From: Bacillota bacterium
Lineage (GTDB): Bacteria > Bacillota > Sulfobacillia > Sulfobacillales > Sulfobacillaceae
Direction of reading: 5' to 3'
DNA length: 64,000 nucleotides
Assembly (NCBI GenBank): GCA_021784595.1
Contig: JAJYHT010000009.1
Location: forward strand, 62,001-126,000
Both the position numbers and the translations under genes were made by a program. Numbering within the stretch: position 1 is the first letter of the stretch; every line of letters begins with the position of its first letter. The notes below the pieces were generated by a model. It worked only from the letters and a program-made list of their open reading frames with translations, searched no databases and was not told the origin of the DNA. Shown one piece after another: positions 9,636-18,811 of this stretch.

Positions 9636-10220
9636 TTAATATCCTTCGGGCTCTCGGGTAGGTTCTTCCGAGATGCCGCAAGCAAAATTGACATAGCGGG
9701 CCGAAGCAAAAAACGCATCCGAGAGACGGTTAATGAAGGTCAGCACGGCCTTTGGGACCGGCTCCTTGTGGTTCAGACGCAAGATTTCACGTTCAGCTCG
9801 GCGACAGACGGTAGTGCATATGTAAAGGTCTGTTGCGGCCAAAGTGCCTTCTGGGAGCGTAAAAGGCCGCCATGGCGGAGAGGCGTCACGCAATTGGTCT
9901 ATGAGCCGTTCCAAGGCCTCGGTATGTTCAGGCAACGTGGCCACTGGTTTTGGCTGCTGCGGGTTGCGAGACAAGTCGCCACCGACCCGAAACAATCGAT
10001 GCTGCAATTCTTTTAGGCTTATCTCCAAATGATTCCAGAGATCTGGCGTGGGATCGGGCCTGTCTATTTTGAGTTGAGCTCGGGCGTGTCCTAAAAAGCT
10101 GTTCAACTCATAAAGCATGCCGTATGCAGCGACTCGGTCGCTGTGTTTTGCTACCCGTTCGCCTGTGGCTAAGCGGGTTTGACCCTGGTCTCCGCGACGG
10201 GTATAAATTTTTCCTGCCAT
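9636..10220 (-). CDS. Cob(I)alamin adenosyltransferase, PduO/MMAB type
   Basis: The protein (194 residues from the chosen start) opens with KIYTRRGDQGQTRL, the ATP-binding signature of PduO-type adenosyltransferases, then SDRVAAYGMLYELNSFLGHAR and near the C-terminus ICTTVCRRAEREI followed by INRLSDAFFASARYVN. It makes adenosylcobalamin from cob(I)alamin and ATP for B12-dependent mutases or isomerases. The ATG at 10220 is chosen over the in-frame TTG at 10259. A TATAAT box on the minus strand at 10259-10264 would place the transcript start downstream of the TTG, and AGAGAGGCGG precedes the ATG. No other B12 gene is adjacent. Confidence 0.9.
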   Translation of the reverse strand: MAGKIYTRRGDQGQTRLATGERVAKHSDRVAAYGMLYELNSFLGHARAQLKIDRPDPTPDLWNHLEISLKELQHRLFRVGGDLSRNPQQPKPVATLPEHTEALERLIDQLRDASPPWRPFTLPEGTLAATDLYICTTVCRRAEREILRLNHKEPVPKAVLTFINRLSDAFFASARYVNFACGISEEPTREPEGY

Positions 10221-10258
10221 GGGGCTCGCCGCCTCTCTTACCATGCGTTTTGTTAACA

Positions 10259-10264
10259 ATTATA
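10259..10264 (-). promoter_or_regulatory. -10 box (TATAAT) upstream of the adenosyltransferase gene
   Basis: A perfect TATAAT lies on the minus strand between the stop codon of the small YIEGIA partner gene and the adenosyltransferase start. No convincing -35 hexamer is visible at 17 bp. It supports an independent transcript and decides the downstream start codon. Confidence 0.4.
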
Positions 10265-10288
10265 CAAGAGGCGACGGGCGGTGCCTAC

Positions 10289-10495
10289 TTAGACGCTGGC
10301 CTGGTTTACGGTGAGGATGATGGTTCCGTTATGGAGATCATGGGCGATGCAGTTGGTGATCCGGCACAACCACATGGCAATTCGGTCTCGCTCGGGCTCG
10401 TCCGCTGCGACGAATACCGGGGCCATGCCACCGTGCACCGCTTCTTTGTTGGTGGTTACGATGGCAAACATAATCGGGGTAGGGGCATCAGCCAT
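10289..10495 (-). CDS. Small partner of YIEGIA protein (capping-complex-subunit-like)
   Basis: This 68-residue protein has a hydrophobic N-terminal strand (IMFAIVTTN), a GGMAPVFVAADEPERDRIAMWL segment and a conserved-looking end with IAHDLHNGTIILTV. Its start codon lies directly after the TAG of the YIEGIA gene, with AAAGGAGATGGAC spanning the junction, so the two are co-translated. Spore-former genomes pair YIEGIA membrane proteins with a small downstream protein that RefSeq names a capping complex subunit. Size, position and the IAHDLxNGT motif fit that description. This rests on recalled family features, not a search. Confidence 0.6.
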   Translation of the reverse strand: MADAPTPIMFAIVTTNKEAVHGGMAPVFVAADEPERDRIAMWLCRITNCIAHDLHNGTIILTVNQASV

Positions 10496-11413
10496 CTAGT
10501 CCATCTCCTTTCGACGCAGTATCGGGCTGGTAAGTGCCGACCACTTTCCTGCCTCGAGGACGGGAGTGTTTTTGATGGCTTGGATAAGCGCTTGCATGTT
10601 GGACTCCACGGGCAAAATAGAGAGCCCCGCACGGCCCGATCCTTTGGGCATATCCATCCGACAGAGCGGTGTTTGCTCGGGATAGCCAACGTCTTTTTGC
10701 GTACCCACGGCAGCGGCGGCTTCGTGGGAAATCGCTTGGCGCTGGGCGATATTCCACAGTACCGATTGCCCGCGGCGTCCTTTTGGCGTCAAAATTACGC
10801 CCATACCTTCTTTTTGGTAACGGTCCCGCGAATGAGGCAGGCCCACTTCCATCATCATCACGTCGCCCACGTACAGCAAGGATCCCTTTTCGAAGTGCAG
10901 CTTGGCAGGCTCCACTTCAATCATGTCGCCAATTTTTGGCCCAGACATGTAGATCTCGCCAACCACAATGGCAATGATCCCTACGACCAGCCCAATGACG
11001 ATTCCGGTATATTGGGTCGCGACCGCGGTCACCAGTGCGACCAGCATGGCCAGGTAGTTGCGGGCTTCATAAGTAATGGCGATACCTTCAATGTAGCCAG
11101 CGCCCCGCGATACCAAAATCAACTCTTCTTCTTGCTCCAGAGTCTTGCGCTCGGTGGACCGGACGTCGCGAAACTGGGTGGCCGCCAGGGTAAGGAATGT
11201 GGCGGCGGTAAATTCTTTGCCGACTAAGGCTACGATAACACTGGACCCAATCATTGCTGCAATGATGGCCAGTGCCAATTGGGAAATGTAGCCCGAAGGA
11301 AAACCGGGGTAATGGCTGCGTCCGGTGCGGATAGAGATCAGACGCGAGAGAAAACCTGCCGCAAACCCTATGATCATCGGACTCCAGTCAATGGGACCAC
11401 CGCTAGACGACAT
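10496..11413 (-). CDS. YIEGIA family sporulation-associated membrane protein
   Basis: The 305-residue protein carries the eponymous YIEGIA motif at residues 107-112 in RGAGYIEGIAITYEARNYLAML. Membrane segments are predicted near residues 10-25, 43-66 and 118-153, and the C-terminal half is soluble and basic. The family is restricted to endospore-formers; its molecular role is not established from sequence. The ATG follows GGAGGAGGCAACAC, a strong ribosome-binding site. It forms a two-gene operon with the 68-residue partner downstream. The divergent CorA gene lies about 250 nt away. The family call is strong because the motif itself is present. Confidence 0.85.
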   Translation of the reverse strand: MSSSGGPIDWSPMIIGFAAGFLSRLISIRTGRSHYPGFPSGYISQLALAIIAAMIGSSVIVALVGKEFTAATFLTLAATQFRDVRSTERKTLEQEEELILVSRGAGYIEGIAITYEARNYLAMLVALVTAVATQYTGIVIGLVVGIIAIVVGEIYMSGPKIGDMIEVEPAKLHFEKGSLLYVGDVMMMEVGLPHSRDRYQKEGMGVILTPKGRRGQSVLWNIAQRQAISHEAAAAVGTQKDVGYPEQTPLCRMDMPKGSGRAGLSILPVESNMQALIQAIKNTPVLEAGKWSALTSPILRRKEMD

Positions 11414-11661
11414 GTGTTGCCTCCTCCTTTAGACCAAGGTGTACACACCCTGTGCTGTGCACTTTTTTGCATCTTGCACCCGGGTTAAACTGATTCCCCC
11501 GGCGTTTTATGCTGGTGTTATTCCTGACCGCTTTCCACGAGATTAGTTGGCGGGTCATGGGTGGTGTCGATATCGTGGCTAGTCTTGCTCCAAAGACTTG
11601 TTAGCATACATTGGCTTATGCCTGGGAAGAATTGCTTTGATATCACAACAAGGAGACGGTC

Positions 11662-12609
11662 GTGCCCCACTACCTATATTTGACAGATCATAAATCGACT
11701 GAAGAGTCGAGCCATATGCCTCAGTCGGCTGACGAAATATGGGCAGATATCGACGAGAGCGAAACGCAACACATCGGCGCGATAGTCCGCCATTTTTTTG
11801 CTGCCCACCCGGCCACTGTTCAACGCATTCTGGACAGTGCCAATCGCCAACCCAGCCTCCTCGTGCAAGATGATGCGGTGGTATTTGTGTTGTCAGATTA
11901 CGTAGGCGATTTGGATCACCTATCCAATCTACATTTGGGGATATTTTTGGGGCAACATTTCTTGGTCACCGCCCATGTCGGTGGCGCCAGCAACGTGGTG
12001 AGCCAGGCCTGGTCATTCATCGCCAAAAATCGTATGCTGGACGAGGGTGTCGATTTTGCCCTTTACGAAGTGCTTTACCATCATGTCCATCGCTTGGCAC
12101 AACTCAATGCAGTGGTGGTGGCGCGCTTTGAAGCCTTGCATGCCAAACTTCTCGAGCATCCTTATCGCAATTTAGCCAATGACATCGTGAATCTGCGCAA
12201 GTCGGCAATGCGGCTGCGCAAGATGATTCATCCAGAACTCGAGATATTTGCGCTTTTAAAGAGCCCCGATGTGCCCTACATTGACAAAAACAACCGTCCT
12301 TATTTCGATGATATCGCGGCGCGGGCCCGCGAATTGTCCGAAGATGTCGACAGTATCCGCGATGGCTTGTCCGGCATGGTAGAAGCCTATACCTCGATGC
12401 AGTCCAATGAGATCAACAAAGTGATGAAATTTTTGACCATCTTGTCGGTGTTGGCGCTTCCCGCTACCACCATTGCGTCGATTTACGGCATGAACTTTTA
12501 CATTCCAGAAATCCATTGGCGCTATGGATACTTCTATTCTCTCATTGTGATGTCATTAGTTACGGTTCTGCTCTTGCTCCATATGCGAAAGCGTGATTGG
12601 TTTCGTTAA
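11662..12609 (+). CDS. CorA-like divalent cation transporter
   Basis: The 315-residue protein has a large cytoplasmic N-terminal domain with long helices, two C-terminal membrane helices and the GMN selectivity motif (IASIYGMNFYIPE) between them. It ends in a short basic tail (MRKRDWFR), all typical of CorA/2-TM-GxN channels for Mg2+, Co2+ or Zn2+. It should act as a pentamer in the cytoplasmic membrane. A GTG start follows AAGGAGACGGTC. The gene stands alone, divergent from the YIEGIA operon, and the GGDEF protein begins about 20 nt downstream. The actual metal cannot be told from sequence. Confidence 0.9.
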   Translation: MPHYLYLTDHKSTEESSHMPQSADEIWADIDESETQHIGAIVRHFFAAHPATVQRILDSANRQPSLLVQDDAVVFVLSDYVGDLDHLSNLHLGIFLGQHFLVTAHVGGASNVVSQAWSFIAKNRMLDEGVDFALYEVLYHHVHRLAQLNAVVVARFEALHAKLLEHPYRNLANDIVNLRKSAMRLRKMIHPELEIFALLKSPDVPYIDKNNRPYFDDIAARARELSEDVDSIRDGLSGMVEAYTSMQSNEINKVMKFLTILSVLALPATTIASIYGMNFYIPEIHWRYGYFYSLIVMSLVTVLLLLHMRKRDWFR

Positions 12610-12630
12610 TCAGGGGCTACTGGTTGCAGT

Positions 12631-15084
12631 TTGCCATTGTGTCAAATTATACTTAAAAATGTGAAAATACTAAGAAAGAACGGATCGGTTAAGCGTAAGC
12701 ATGGCGTACAATGGACCCTATTTGGATGGGTCTGGATTGTGATGCTCTCCGGGTGGATTGTGGCGGCGGGTTCCAATTTTTGGTTTTCCGCGCGCCACGA
12801 ACTGGCGCTAGGGCAGGGCGTCATAGTGGAACGTATAAATGATCGGCTGCATTTTCTGGGGGACCAACTGGCCACTCTTCCCCAGCAGAAGACCTTTGCT
12901 TCTGTAACCAGACCCTGGGAAAACATACAACTCATGACAATAGGAACAATACCGGTAAAATTTGCGCTTCTTGCCTTGTCTTCGAAAAACTTGCTGGCAG
13001 CCAGTCAAAGATCGTTGCCAGATGTTTGGTCGGCTATTGACTTTAACGTGCCGCAAGGAAGAACTCTGGTCGTTATGCCCTCGGGATCGACTCAATGGTT
13101 AGTGGCGTGGCAAAAGATTTCTCAAAGGCGGCAGGTTCTTTTGGCAATTGTCAATAACGGGCAAGTGACACGAAGAATTTGGGGTGTGGTAGCGCAAGAA
13201 AATGGAGCCATTGCCGGGGTGTTGCTGTTATTGGCTTTAGGGGGCGCTTTTGTGGTGGCGGAATTGTCACGCCGTGCGTTTCGCCCGTTAATGGGAATAA
13301 ACAACCCAAGAGCCGCGGATGCCCTGGCCGAGTCCACGACCATTAAAGAAGTGGGACAGCTAGCGCGTTTATGGGGAGGAATACTGCAGCAGCGACACGA
13401 AGAGCAGGACAAAATGGCATGGCTGGCCGAGCACGATCCGCTGACTGGGATCTTTAATCGCAGAGGATTCTTAGACCACGCTCAACATATGGAAGCGACG
13501 AGTCAGGGACGTCGTTTGATTGTGGCTGTCGCTGACATTGACCATTTTAAGCAAATTAATGACACCTACGGCCACGCCATCGGAGATCAATTATTGGATG
13601 TGGTGAGTCGGCGCTTGGCCGTGACGGGGATGCAAGGGTCCATCGTGGGACGTTTAGGAGGTGACGAATTTGCCTTAATATGCCCCCAAACCCCTTCCGA
13701 CATTGTAGAGTATCTGACCCAGGTGTGCCAACAGGTCTCAAAGCCGATCGGACTTTCAGATGTCCAGATTCATCCTACACTGAGCGTGGGAGCTGCGGTG
13801 TGGCCTGATGATGGTGCTACGCTTGCAGGTGTTTTGCACAATGCGGATTTAGCCTTATATGCTTCCAAGGCCAAAGGCCGTAATGCCACTACGTTGTTTA
13901 CGCCCGATCTTTTAGTCGCTGCCCAGATGCGGGTGCAATTGCGCCATCGTATGGTCCAGGCCATGGCTCAGAGAGACTTGGTGCTGTTTTATCAGCCAAT
14001 AGTGGATTTGAAGTCGGGCCATATGATAGGTGCCGAGGCCTTGTTGCGCTGGCAGGAGGGTAATGTGTTGCACTTGCCCGCGGAGTTTCTCCCGTATTTG
14101 GATGATGAGGCCATATTAACCCAACTGGGAGACTATGTGCTGGAAGCAGCAATGCACCAGGCCAGCGACTGGCATCGTGAAGGGTATTCGCTCCGTATAG
14201 GCATTAATGTATTGCCACAATATTTTCTCGGCCAAACACTGGTTGTCAAAGCAGCCAAACTGTTAAATCAGTATGGATTGCCGCGGGGTAGTGTGGAATT
14301 GGAAGTGACGGCCAGTGCGGGATTGGCCGACATCGACGCGGCTAACCAGCGTATTCGGCAGTTGCAAAAACTAGGGCTGTTAGTCGCTATCGATGAATTT
14401 GGCACAGGATATGCCTCTTTATCATATCTTCTGAAGTTAGCTGCCAATCATGTCAAACTAGACCGTAGCTTTGTTCGGGACTTGCGGCCAGGCACCGAAA
14501 CCTGGATTATGGTCGGGGGAGTGGTGGCTCTTTGCCGTGCTATGAGACAAAATGTGGTGGTGCAAGGCATTGAATATCAGATGACAAGTCTAGCGCTTCA
14601 TAACATGGGAGCCCAAGAAGCTCAAGGCGAATGGTTTGCGCCTGCGATGCCGGCGGACCGATTGCCTGTTTGGATGGCCAGGTGGCAAAAGGCCGCGTGG
14701 AAGCCTCCCTCAAGTGGCAATCCTGCGCCCAATCTCTTGATTCTGCTGCAATATCATGTGATGCAATGGGCTGAACAGGTAGTGCTTTTTGCAAAATCGC
14801 CTGGCACTGCGGACGAGCGGACGCGATTGTTGAACCATGTACATTGCCCGTGCGGCGATTGGCTAGAGCAATTGGAAAGTACGCAATTGCATGATGCAGC
14901 GGCTTGGGCGGCATTTCGCCGAGTGCACGCCCGCATGCACTACTTAGCCACGTTGTTATTGGAACATTCTCATCCACCCGTTTCCCGGTATCAGGCCTTT
15001 GACTATGGGGTGCAAGCATTTTTGGCTCGAGTTCAAGAAATGTCGCGCGAAGTGCTGCAGCAGCCCCAACTGACCGACATTTGA
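12631..15084 (+). CDS. Membrane GGDEF-EAL protein with C-terminal zinc-binding (CZB) domain
   Basis: The 817-residue protein has a signal-anchor helix near residues 32-50, a sensor region outside the membrane, a second helix near 190-215, GGDEF near 260-420, EAL near 440-665 and a C-terminal CZB module near 700-775. GRLGGDEFAL is intact, so diguanylate cyclase activity is plausible; no RxxD inhibitory site precedes it. The EAL domain keeps EALLRW, the Asn of INVLPQ and VKLDRSF. However, the catalytic AEGVE Glu is Gln645 (VQGIE) and the DDFG pair reads DE (Glu589), which suggests a dead phosphodiesterase. CZB ligands H709, C739, H766 and H770 have the spacing of E. coli DgcZ. The start is uncertain: a TTG at 12631 or a GTG at 12661, neither with a strong ribosome-binding site. 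Confidence 0.85.
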   Translation: MPLCQIILKNVKILRKNGSVKRKHGVQWTLFGWVWIVMLSGWIVAAGSNFWFSARHELALGQGVIVERINDRLHFLGDQLATLPQQKTFASVTRPWENIQLMTIGTIPVKFALLALSSKNLLAASQRSLPDVWSAIDFNVPQGRTLVVMPSGSTQWLVAWQKISQRRQVLLAIVNNGQVTRRIWGVVAQENGAIAGVLLLLALGGAFVVAELSRRAFRPLMGINNPRAADALAESTTIKEVGQLARLWGGILQQRHEEQDKMAWLAEHDPLTGIFNRRGFLDHAQHMEATSQGRRLIVAVADIDHFKQINDTYGHAIGDQLLDVVSRRLAVTGMQGSIVGRLGGDEFALICPQTPSDIVEYLTQVCQQVSKPIGLSDVQIHPTLSVGAAVWPDDGATLAGVLHNADLALYASKAKGRNATTLFTPDLLVAAQMRVQLRHRMVQAMAQRDLVLFYQPIVDLKSGHMIGAEALLRWQEGNVLHLPAEFLPYLDDEAILTQLGDYVLEAAMHQASDWHREGYSLRIGINVLPQYFLGQTLVVKAAKLLNQYGLPRGSVELEVTASAGLADIDAANQRIRQLQKLGLLVAIDEFGTGYASLSYLLKLAANHVKLDRSFVRDLRPGTETWIMVGGVVALCRAMRQNVVVQGIEYQMTSLALHNMGAQEAQGEWFAPAMPADRLPVWMARWQKAAWKPPSSGNPAPNLLILLQYHVMQWAEQVVLFAKSPGTADERTRLLNHVHCPCGDWLEQLESTQLHDAAAWAAFRRVHARMHYLATLLLEHSHPPVSRYQAFDYGVQAFLARVQEMSREVLQQPQLTDI

Positions 15085-15170
15085 CAACTACGGGTCTTGA
15101 CGGAGATAGTTATGATGGCGGTGCACTGCGGTGAAGAGCATTAGTTCAACCAAGGGGGGTGTTTCGTGGA

Positions 15171-15638
15171 ATGGAATATGCACTAACGCCGATGACAGGC
15201 AGCGAGGCCAACCAAATTTTGACTTGGCACTACCCCCCACCTTATTCATTTTATGATATGAATGCTGATATCGCGGACTGCCGTGATTTTCTGCTAGCGG
15301 TGGAGAACCAAACCGGCGAATATTATTCGGCCTGGAATTCGTCCCACGAGTTGTCCGGATTTTTTAGCTTCCTCCAACAAACCAACCTGGTGGAAATAGG
15401 GTTGGGCTTGAAGCCAGATCTTACCGGACAAGGCTTTGGTTATTCTTTTGTTTCGTCTGGAGTTCAATTTGCGGTGAGAACATTTCACCCAGAGAAGATT
15501 AGGCTAGCTGTCGCCACTTTCAATCAGCGGGCTATCACACTTTACCAGCGAATGGGTTTTGAAGTAACCTCTCGATATCTAAACCACACCAATGGCGGTC
15601 AGTATGAGTTTTTAGAGATGATTTTGGATCTGCCTTAG
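15171..15638 (+). CDS. GNAT family N-acetyltransferase
   Basis: The 155-residue protein has GNAT organisation: an acceptor region at the N-terminus, a beta strand (NLVEIGLGLKPDLTGQGFGYSF) with the acetyl-CoA pyrophosphate-binding loop Q-G-F-G-Y, and the late block VATFNQRAITLYQRMGFEVTSRYLN typical of RimI/YjcF-like enzymes. The substrate is unknown. The ATG at 15171 is preferred over the in-frame GTG at 15159, since AAGGGGGGTG lies about 11 nt upstream. It appears monocistronic. Confidence 0.82.
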   Translation: MEYALTPMTGSEANQILTWHYPPPYSFYDMNADIADCRDFLLAVENQTGEYYSAWNSSHELSGFFSFLQQTNLVEIGLGLKPDLTGQGFGYSFVSSGVQFAVRTFHPEKIRLAVATFNQRAITLYQRMGFEVTSRYLNHTNGGQYEFLEMILDLP

Positions 15639-15948
15639 GGATTTTGGGAGAATCTCGCATTATACACTGAGGATTCATCGTACCCCCCGGCGTTGCGGGG
15701 CGCCCCGACTTGGTCGACTCAGACCGCCATGGGTTCGTGTAAGACCTGGGACCGGTGTGAATTGATAACACTAAGAGATCCGATTCGGCTTGCTGTAAAA
15801 TATCGGCCAAACGCACGGTTGCGATGGCTGGTGCCTAGTCTCTTACGGAAATTTTCTTTATACTAGGATGCACTAGCGATTCCTTCTGAAATGGAATAAA
15901 AATTGGGATACGACCTGGAATATAGAAATGATGGGGATGTGAGCCGCG
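15639..15948. other. Intergenic stretch without a supported gene
   Basis: About 310 nt separate the acetyltransferase from the thioesterase. A TATACT at 15859-15864 on the plus strand is a possible -10 for the thioesterase, without a good -35. An open frame on the minus strand overlaps the end of the acetyltransferase gene, lacks a ribosome-binding site and shows no family motif, so it is not called. Confidence 0.4.
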
Positions 15949-16383
15949 TTGGATGCCAATGCACTGTTTAATATGGGACAAGAGGTGTTGCGGTCGCAAG
16001 CGTTTAGTCGCTTGCTCGGGACAAAGTTGGTTGCCTTTCTTCCCGGTACCGCGGTATTAGAAATACCGATAACGGAACATTTGCTGCAACAAAATGGTTT
16101 TGTGCATGGGGGAGTACTAAGTTATGCTGCGGATAATGCATTAACGTTTGTGGGGGGATCCATACTCGGCTCCAATGTGTTGACATCGGAATACAAGATA
16201 AACTACCTAAAACCCGCCATCGGACAGACCCTTATCGCGCGTGCGAGTGTCGTTTACGCCGGGAAACGCCAGGCTGTCTGTCGTTGCGAGGTCTTCACCA
16301 TCAACGGTCAATCAAAAGAATCCCTGTGCGCCACTGCATTGGGAACCATCGTCGCGATTGCGTCCGAATCAACCAATGCGTGA
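15949..16383 (+). CDS. Hotdog-fold thioesterase, PaaI/YdiI type
   Basis: The 144-residue protein has the hotdog thioesterase signature GFVHGGVLSYAADNALTFVGG around residues 48-68, where HGG and the following Asp form the active site, then SEYKINYLKPAIGQTLIARASV and a beta strand carrying the RCEVF block. It probably hydrolyses aryl- or acyl-CoA thioesters; the substrate is not determined by sequence. A TTG start is the only one that gives the expected N-terminus (DANALFNMGQEVL), and its ribosome-binding site is weak (GATGGGGATG). No operon partner is evident. Confidence 0.85.
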   Translation: MDANALFNMGQEVLRSQAFSRLLGTKLVAFLPGTAVLEIPITEHLLQQNGFVHGGVLSYAADNALTFVGGSILGSNVLTSEYKINYLKPAIGQTLIARASVVYAGKRQAVCRCEVFTINGQSKESLCATALGTIVAIASESTNA

Positions 16384-16942
16384 GATCTGTGCCGATTTCT
16401 TGACTCTGTGTGCATAGGACTATCGAACTATTATGAGGCACTGATACTCCTTTTGTGGTTGCAGGGCTATCTCCCCGTTTTGATTTCGACATTCATGCCA
16501 GACTAACCTGCCGTTTTACGGCAATCCCATGCCAGGTGCGTATTTCTCTCGACCATGGTGAGGGACGGGTTGGATCGGTGTTAATAAACAGCGGCCGCAA
16601 GGCATTGGGGGACAGGACGCTGGCAATTAAGCTTTGGCGCCATAATATTGACGGAAACTGCTCCGGTGGGCCCCCGGATGTTGGCTGCTCAGAAAGCGCC
16701 ATCACTTCAGCACGCCGGGTTACGGTCTCTACATCGCAAACACGGCTCTGAGGACTCGTGGCCCAACACTCGTTTCCCGGTGGGGCTAGGCCTTGTAGTA
16801 TTTTTGACGCGTTATCTGGGTCGTTTGACCATGAACCCGGATTACGAGCCATGTCAAAAAAGAGTGTGCCAAAACTTCTCAGCGTCGGCATTAATTTTCC
16901 AATTATGGGAAATACTAAGGCAAACACTGAGGAGGTCACGCC
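16384..16942. other. Long gene-free leader region upstream of prkA
   Basis: About 560 nt precede prkA. Open frames occur on both strands, one of them on the minus strand running 450 nt antisense into prkA, but none has a ribosome-binding site, recognisable motif or plausible composition. GAGGAGGTCACGCC immediately before 16943 is the prkA ribosome-binding site. No convincing promoter pair is recognised. The length suggests a long 5' leader, distal promoter elements or decayed sequence. Confidence 0.4.
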
Positions 16943-18811
16943 ATGTCGCGTAACGAGTTTCAATGGGCAGCGGACATTTCGCAACCAATATTCTTGCCAG
17001 AATACCTGGAACGAGTGAAAAAACAACCAACCATTGCGGAAAATAGTCACCAGCGAGTGTGGCGCATGATAAATGGTAAAGGAGAGCGGGGCGCCCATAA
17101 TAATGCCTATCCGTTTTTTACGGACCAGATCTTTGGCATCGACCACTACATCCAACGTATGGTAGAAGAGTATTTTATCCCGGCAGCGCATGGGTTTGAG
17201 GTAAAAAAGCGTATTCTGCTGCTGGTAGGTCCTGTAAGTGGCGGGAAATCTTCTTTGGTCACCTTGATAAAACGCGGACTGGAGGATTTCTCACGGACCG
17301 AATCGGGTGCTCTCTGGGGTATTGCCGATTGTCCTATGCATGAAGAGCCACTGCATTTGCTGCCAAAAGACCTGCGTGTTTCGCTTACCGAAGGTTTGGG
17401 AGTTTTTGCAGCAGGCGATCTTTGTCCTTGGTGTCAGTGGCAGGTAGAACACACTTATTACCGCAATATTAATGAAGTGCCACTTACGCGGATAGTGCTA
17501 TCGGAAAGTCATCGGCTGGGAATTGGCACTTACGCGCCTTCTGATCCTAAGAGTCAGGACATCGCTGATTTAACCGGATCAGCCGATTTTCAAGGCTTGG
17601 GCCAATATGGCAGTGAGTCCGATCCGCGGGCTTTTCGTTTTGATGGTGAGCTGAACATTGCCAATCGAGGAGTCGTGGAGTTTCAAGAAATGCTTAAATT
17701 AGATGAGAAATTCCTCTACCAGCTCCTGTCCCTCAGTCAGGAAGGAAATTTTAAAACTAGCAGATATCAATTGATTTCCGCGGATGAGGTGATTATTGGC
17801 CATTCTAACGAGCATGAATTTCGGACTTTTGTGCAGAACCCGCGAAACCATGCCCTACTATCCCGGATGTTCGTCCAGCCCATTCCTTACAACCTAAGAA
17901 CCGAGGATGAGATGCGGATATACTCCAAGTTGCTGACACCTTACGTGCCGCCCGCTGTTCATGTGCCTCAGCGGGCCCTCGAAATGGCTGCCACGGTAGC
18001 CGTCTTGTCCCGTATCCACGAAGAGCCAAAACCCGGGCGCGACCGTCTCGGAAAATTTTTGCTATACCAGGACATTCATCGGGCGTCAGAGGCTCATGAT
18101 ATGATGCAGGACGCGATCGGCCTAGGAGAGGGGTTGTCGGGTCTGGACCCGCGTTATGTAATCAACCGGATGGCGGCATTGCTTACGCACCCCCATATTG
18201 AGTGCTTGGACCCATTGTCTGTGCTGTTGAGCTTGAAAGATGGCGTGACCCTAAATCCTTTTGCTGAACGTTCTCTCAAGGCAGAGGTGGTGGAATGGAT
18301 CCAAATAGCCAAAGCACTGTATGACCAGCGGGTCGAACGCGATGTTTTGGAGGCGTTTGCGGACGACGTTACCGATGCTTTGGAGCGTCTGTATCAAAAC
18401 TATGTGGACAATGTGGTGAGGTTGTTGGAGAATCCCACTGAAAAACCCCGGGACATGAGCGGCAATCGAGCTGATGAACGCTTGTTGCGCGCAGTCGAGG
18501 AACGCATGGGAATTACGGAAACACAAGCGCCATCCTTTCGGGAAGAAATTTTTACGCGACTCTGCTTAGCGTGCGAAAAGGGTCAGACGCTAAACTATCT
18601 CGACCATCCCGGCTTGCGCCAAGCGTTGCTGCAAAAACTTTTTGATGACATGAAGGATGAAGTCAAAATCACCACTAAGTCGCCGATTCCCGACCGGGCG
18701 ACGCTTGAGCGGATTGAGCAGGCCGCCACCCGACTGGTGCAAACACAACGGTATTGTCCTCGATGCGCTGCCCAGGCGATTCACCATGTAGGGGGGCTGC
18801 TCAATCGATGA
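16943..18811 (+). CDS. prkA: PrkA family serine protein kinase / AAA+ ATPase
   Basis: The 622-residue protein has a PrkA N-terminal AAA domain with P-loop LLVGPVSGGKSSL near residue 96, a conserved block with CPMHEEPLHLLP and later CPWCQWQ, and sensor-like segments NRGVVEFQEMLKLDEKFLYQLLSL. The C-terminal PrkA domain ends in a zinc-like CPRC pair. PrkA (YeaG in E. coli) is described as a kinase or AAA+ protease-like enzyme of stationary phase and sporulation. Length matches the family. The ATG has a strong ribosome-binding site, and the stop codon overlaps the yhbH start (ATGA). It heads a three-gene operon with yhbH and spoVR, a set widely found together. Confidence 0.92.
   Translation: MSRNEFQWAADISQPIFLPEYLERVKKQPTIAENSHQRVWRMINGKGERGAHNNAYPFFTDQIFGIDHYIQRMVEEYFIPAAHGFEVKKRILLLVGPVSGGKSSLVTLIKRGLEDFSRTESGALWGIADCPMHEEPLHLLPKDLRVSLTEGLGVFAAGDLCPWCQWQVEHTYYRNINEVPLTRIVLSESHRLGIGTYAPSDPKSQDIADLTGSADFQGLGQYGSESDPRAFRFDGELNIANRGVVEFQEMLKLDEKFLYQLLSLSQEGNFKTSRYQLISADEVIIGHSNEHEFRTFVQNPRNHALLSRMFVQPIPYNLRTEDEMRIYSKLLTPYVPPAVHVPQRALEMAATVAVLSRIHEEPKPGRDRLGKFLLYQDIHRASEAHDMMQDAIGLGEGLSGLDPRYVINRMAALLTHPHIECLDPLSVLLSLKDGVTLNPFAERSLKAEVVEWIQIAKALYDQRVERDVLEAFADDVTDALERLYQNYVDNVVRLLENPTEKPRDMSGNRADERLLRAVEERMGITETQAPSFREEIFTRLCLACEKGQTLNYLDHPGLRQALLQKLFDDMKDEVKITTKSPIPDRATLERIEQAATRLVQTQRYCPRCAAQAIHHVGGLLNR

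Noticed and set aside
16493-17191. 232-codon open frame on the minus strand overlapping the prkA start
   Set aside because: It runs antisense through the start of prkA, whose assignment is certain, has no ribosome-binding site and shows no family motif.
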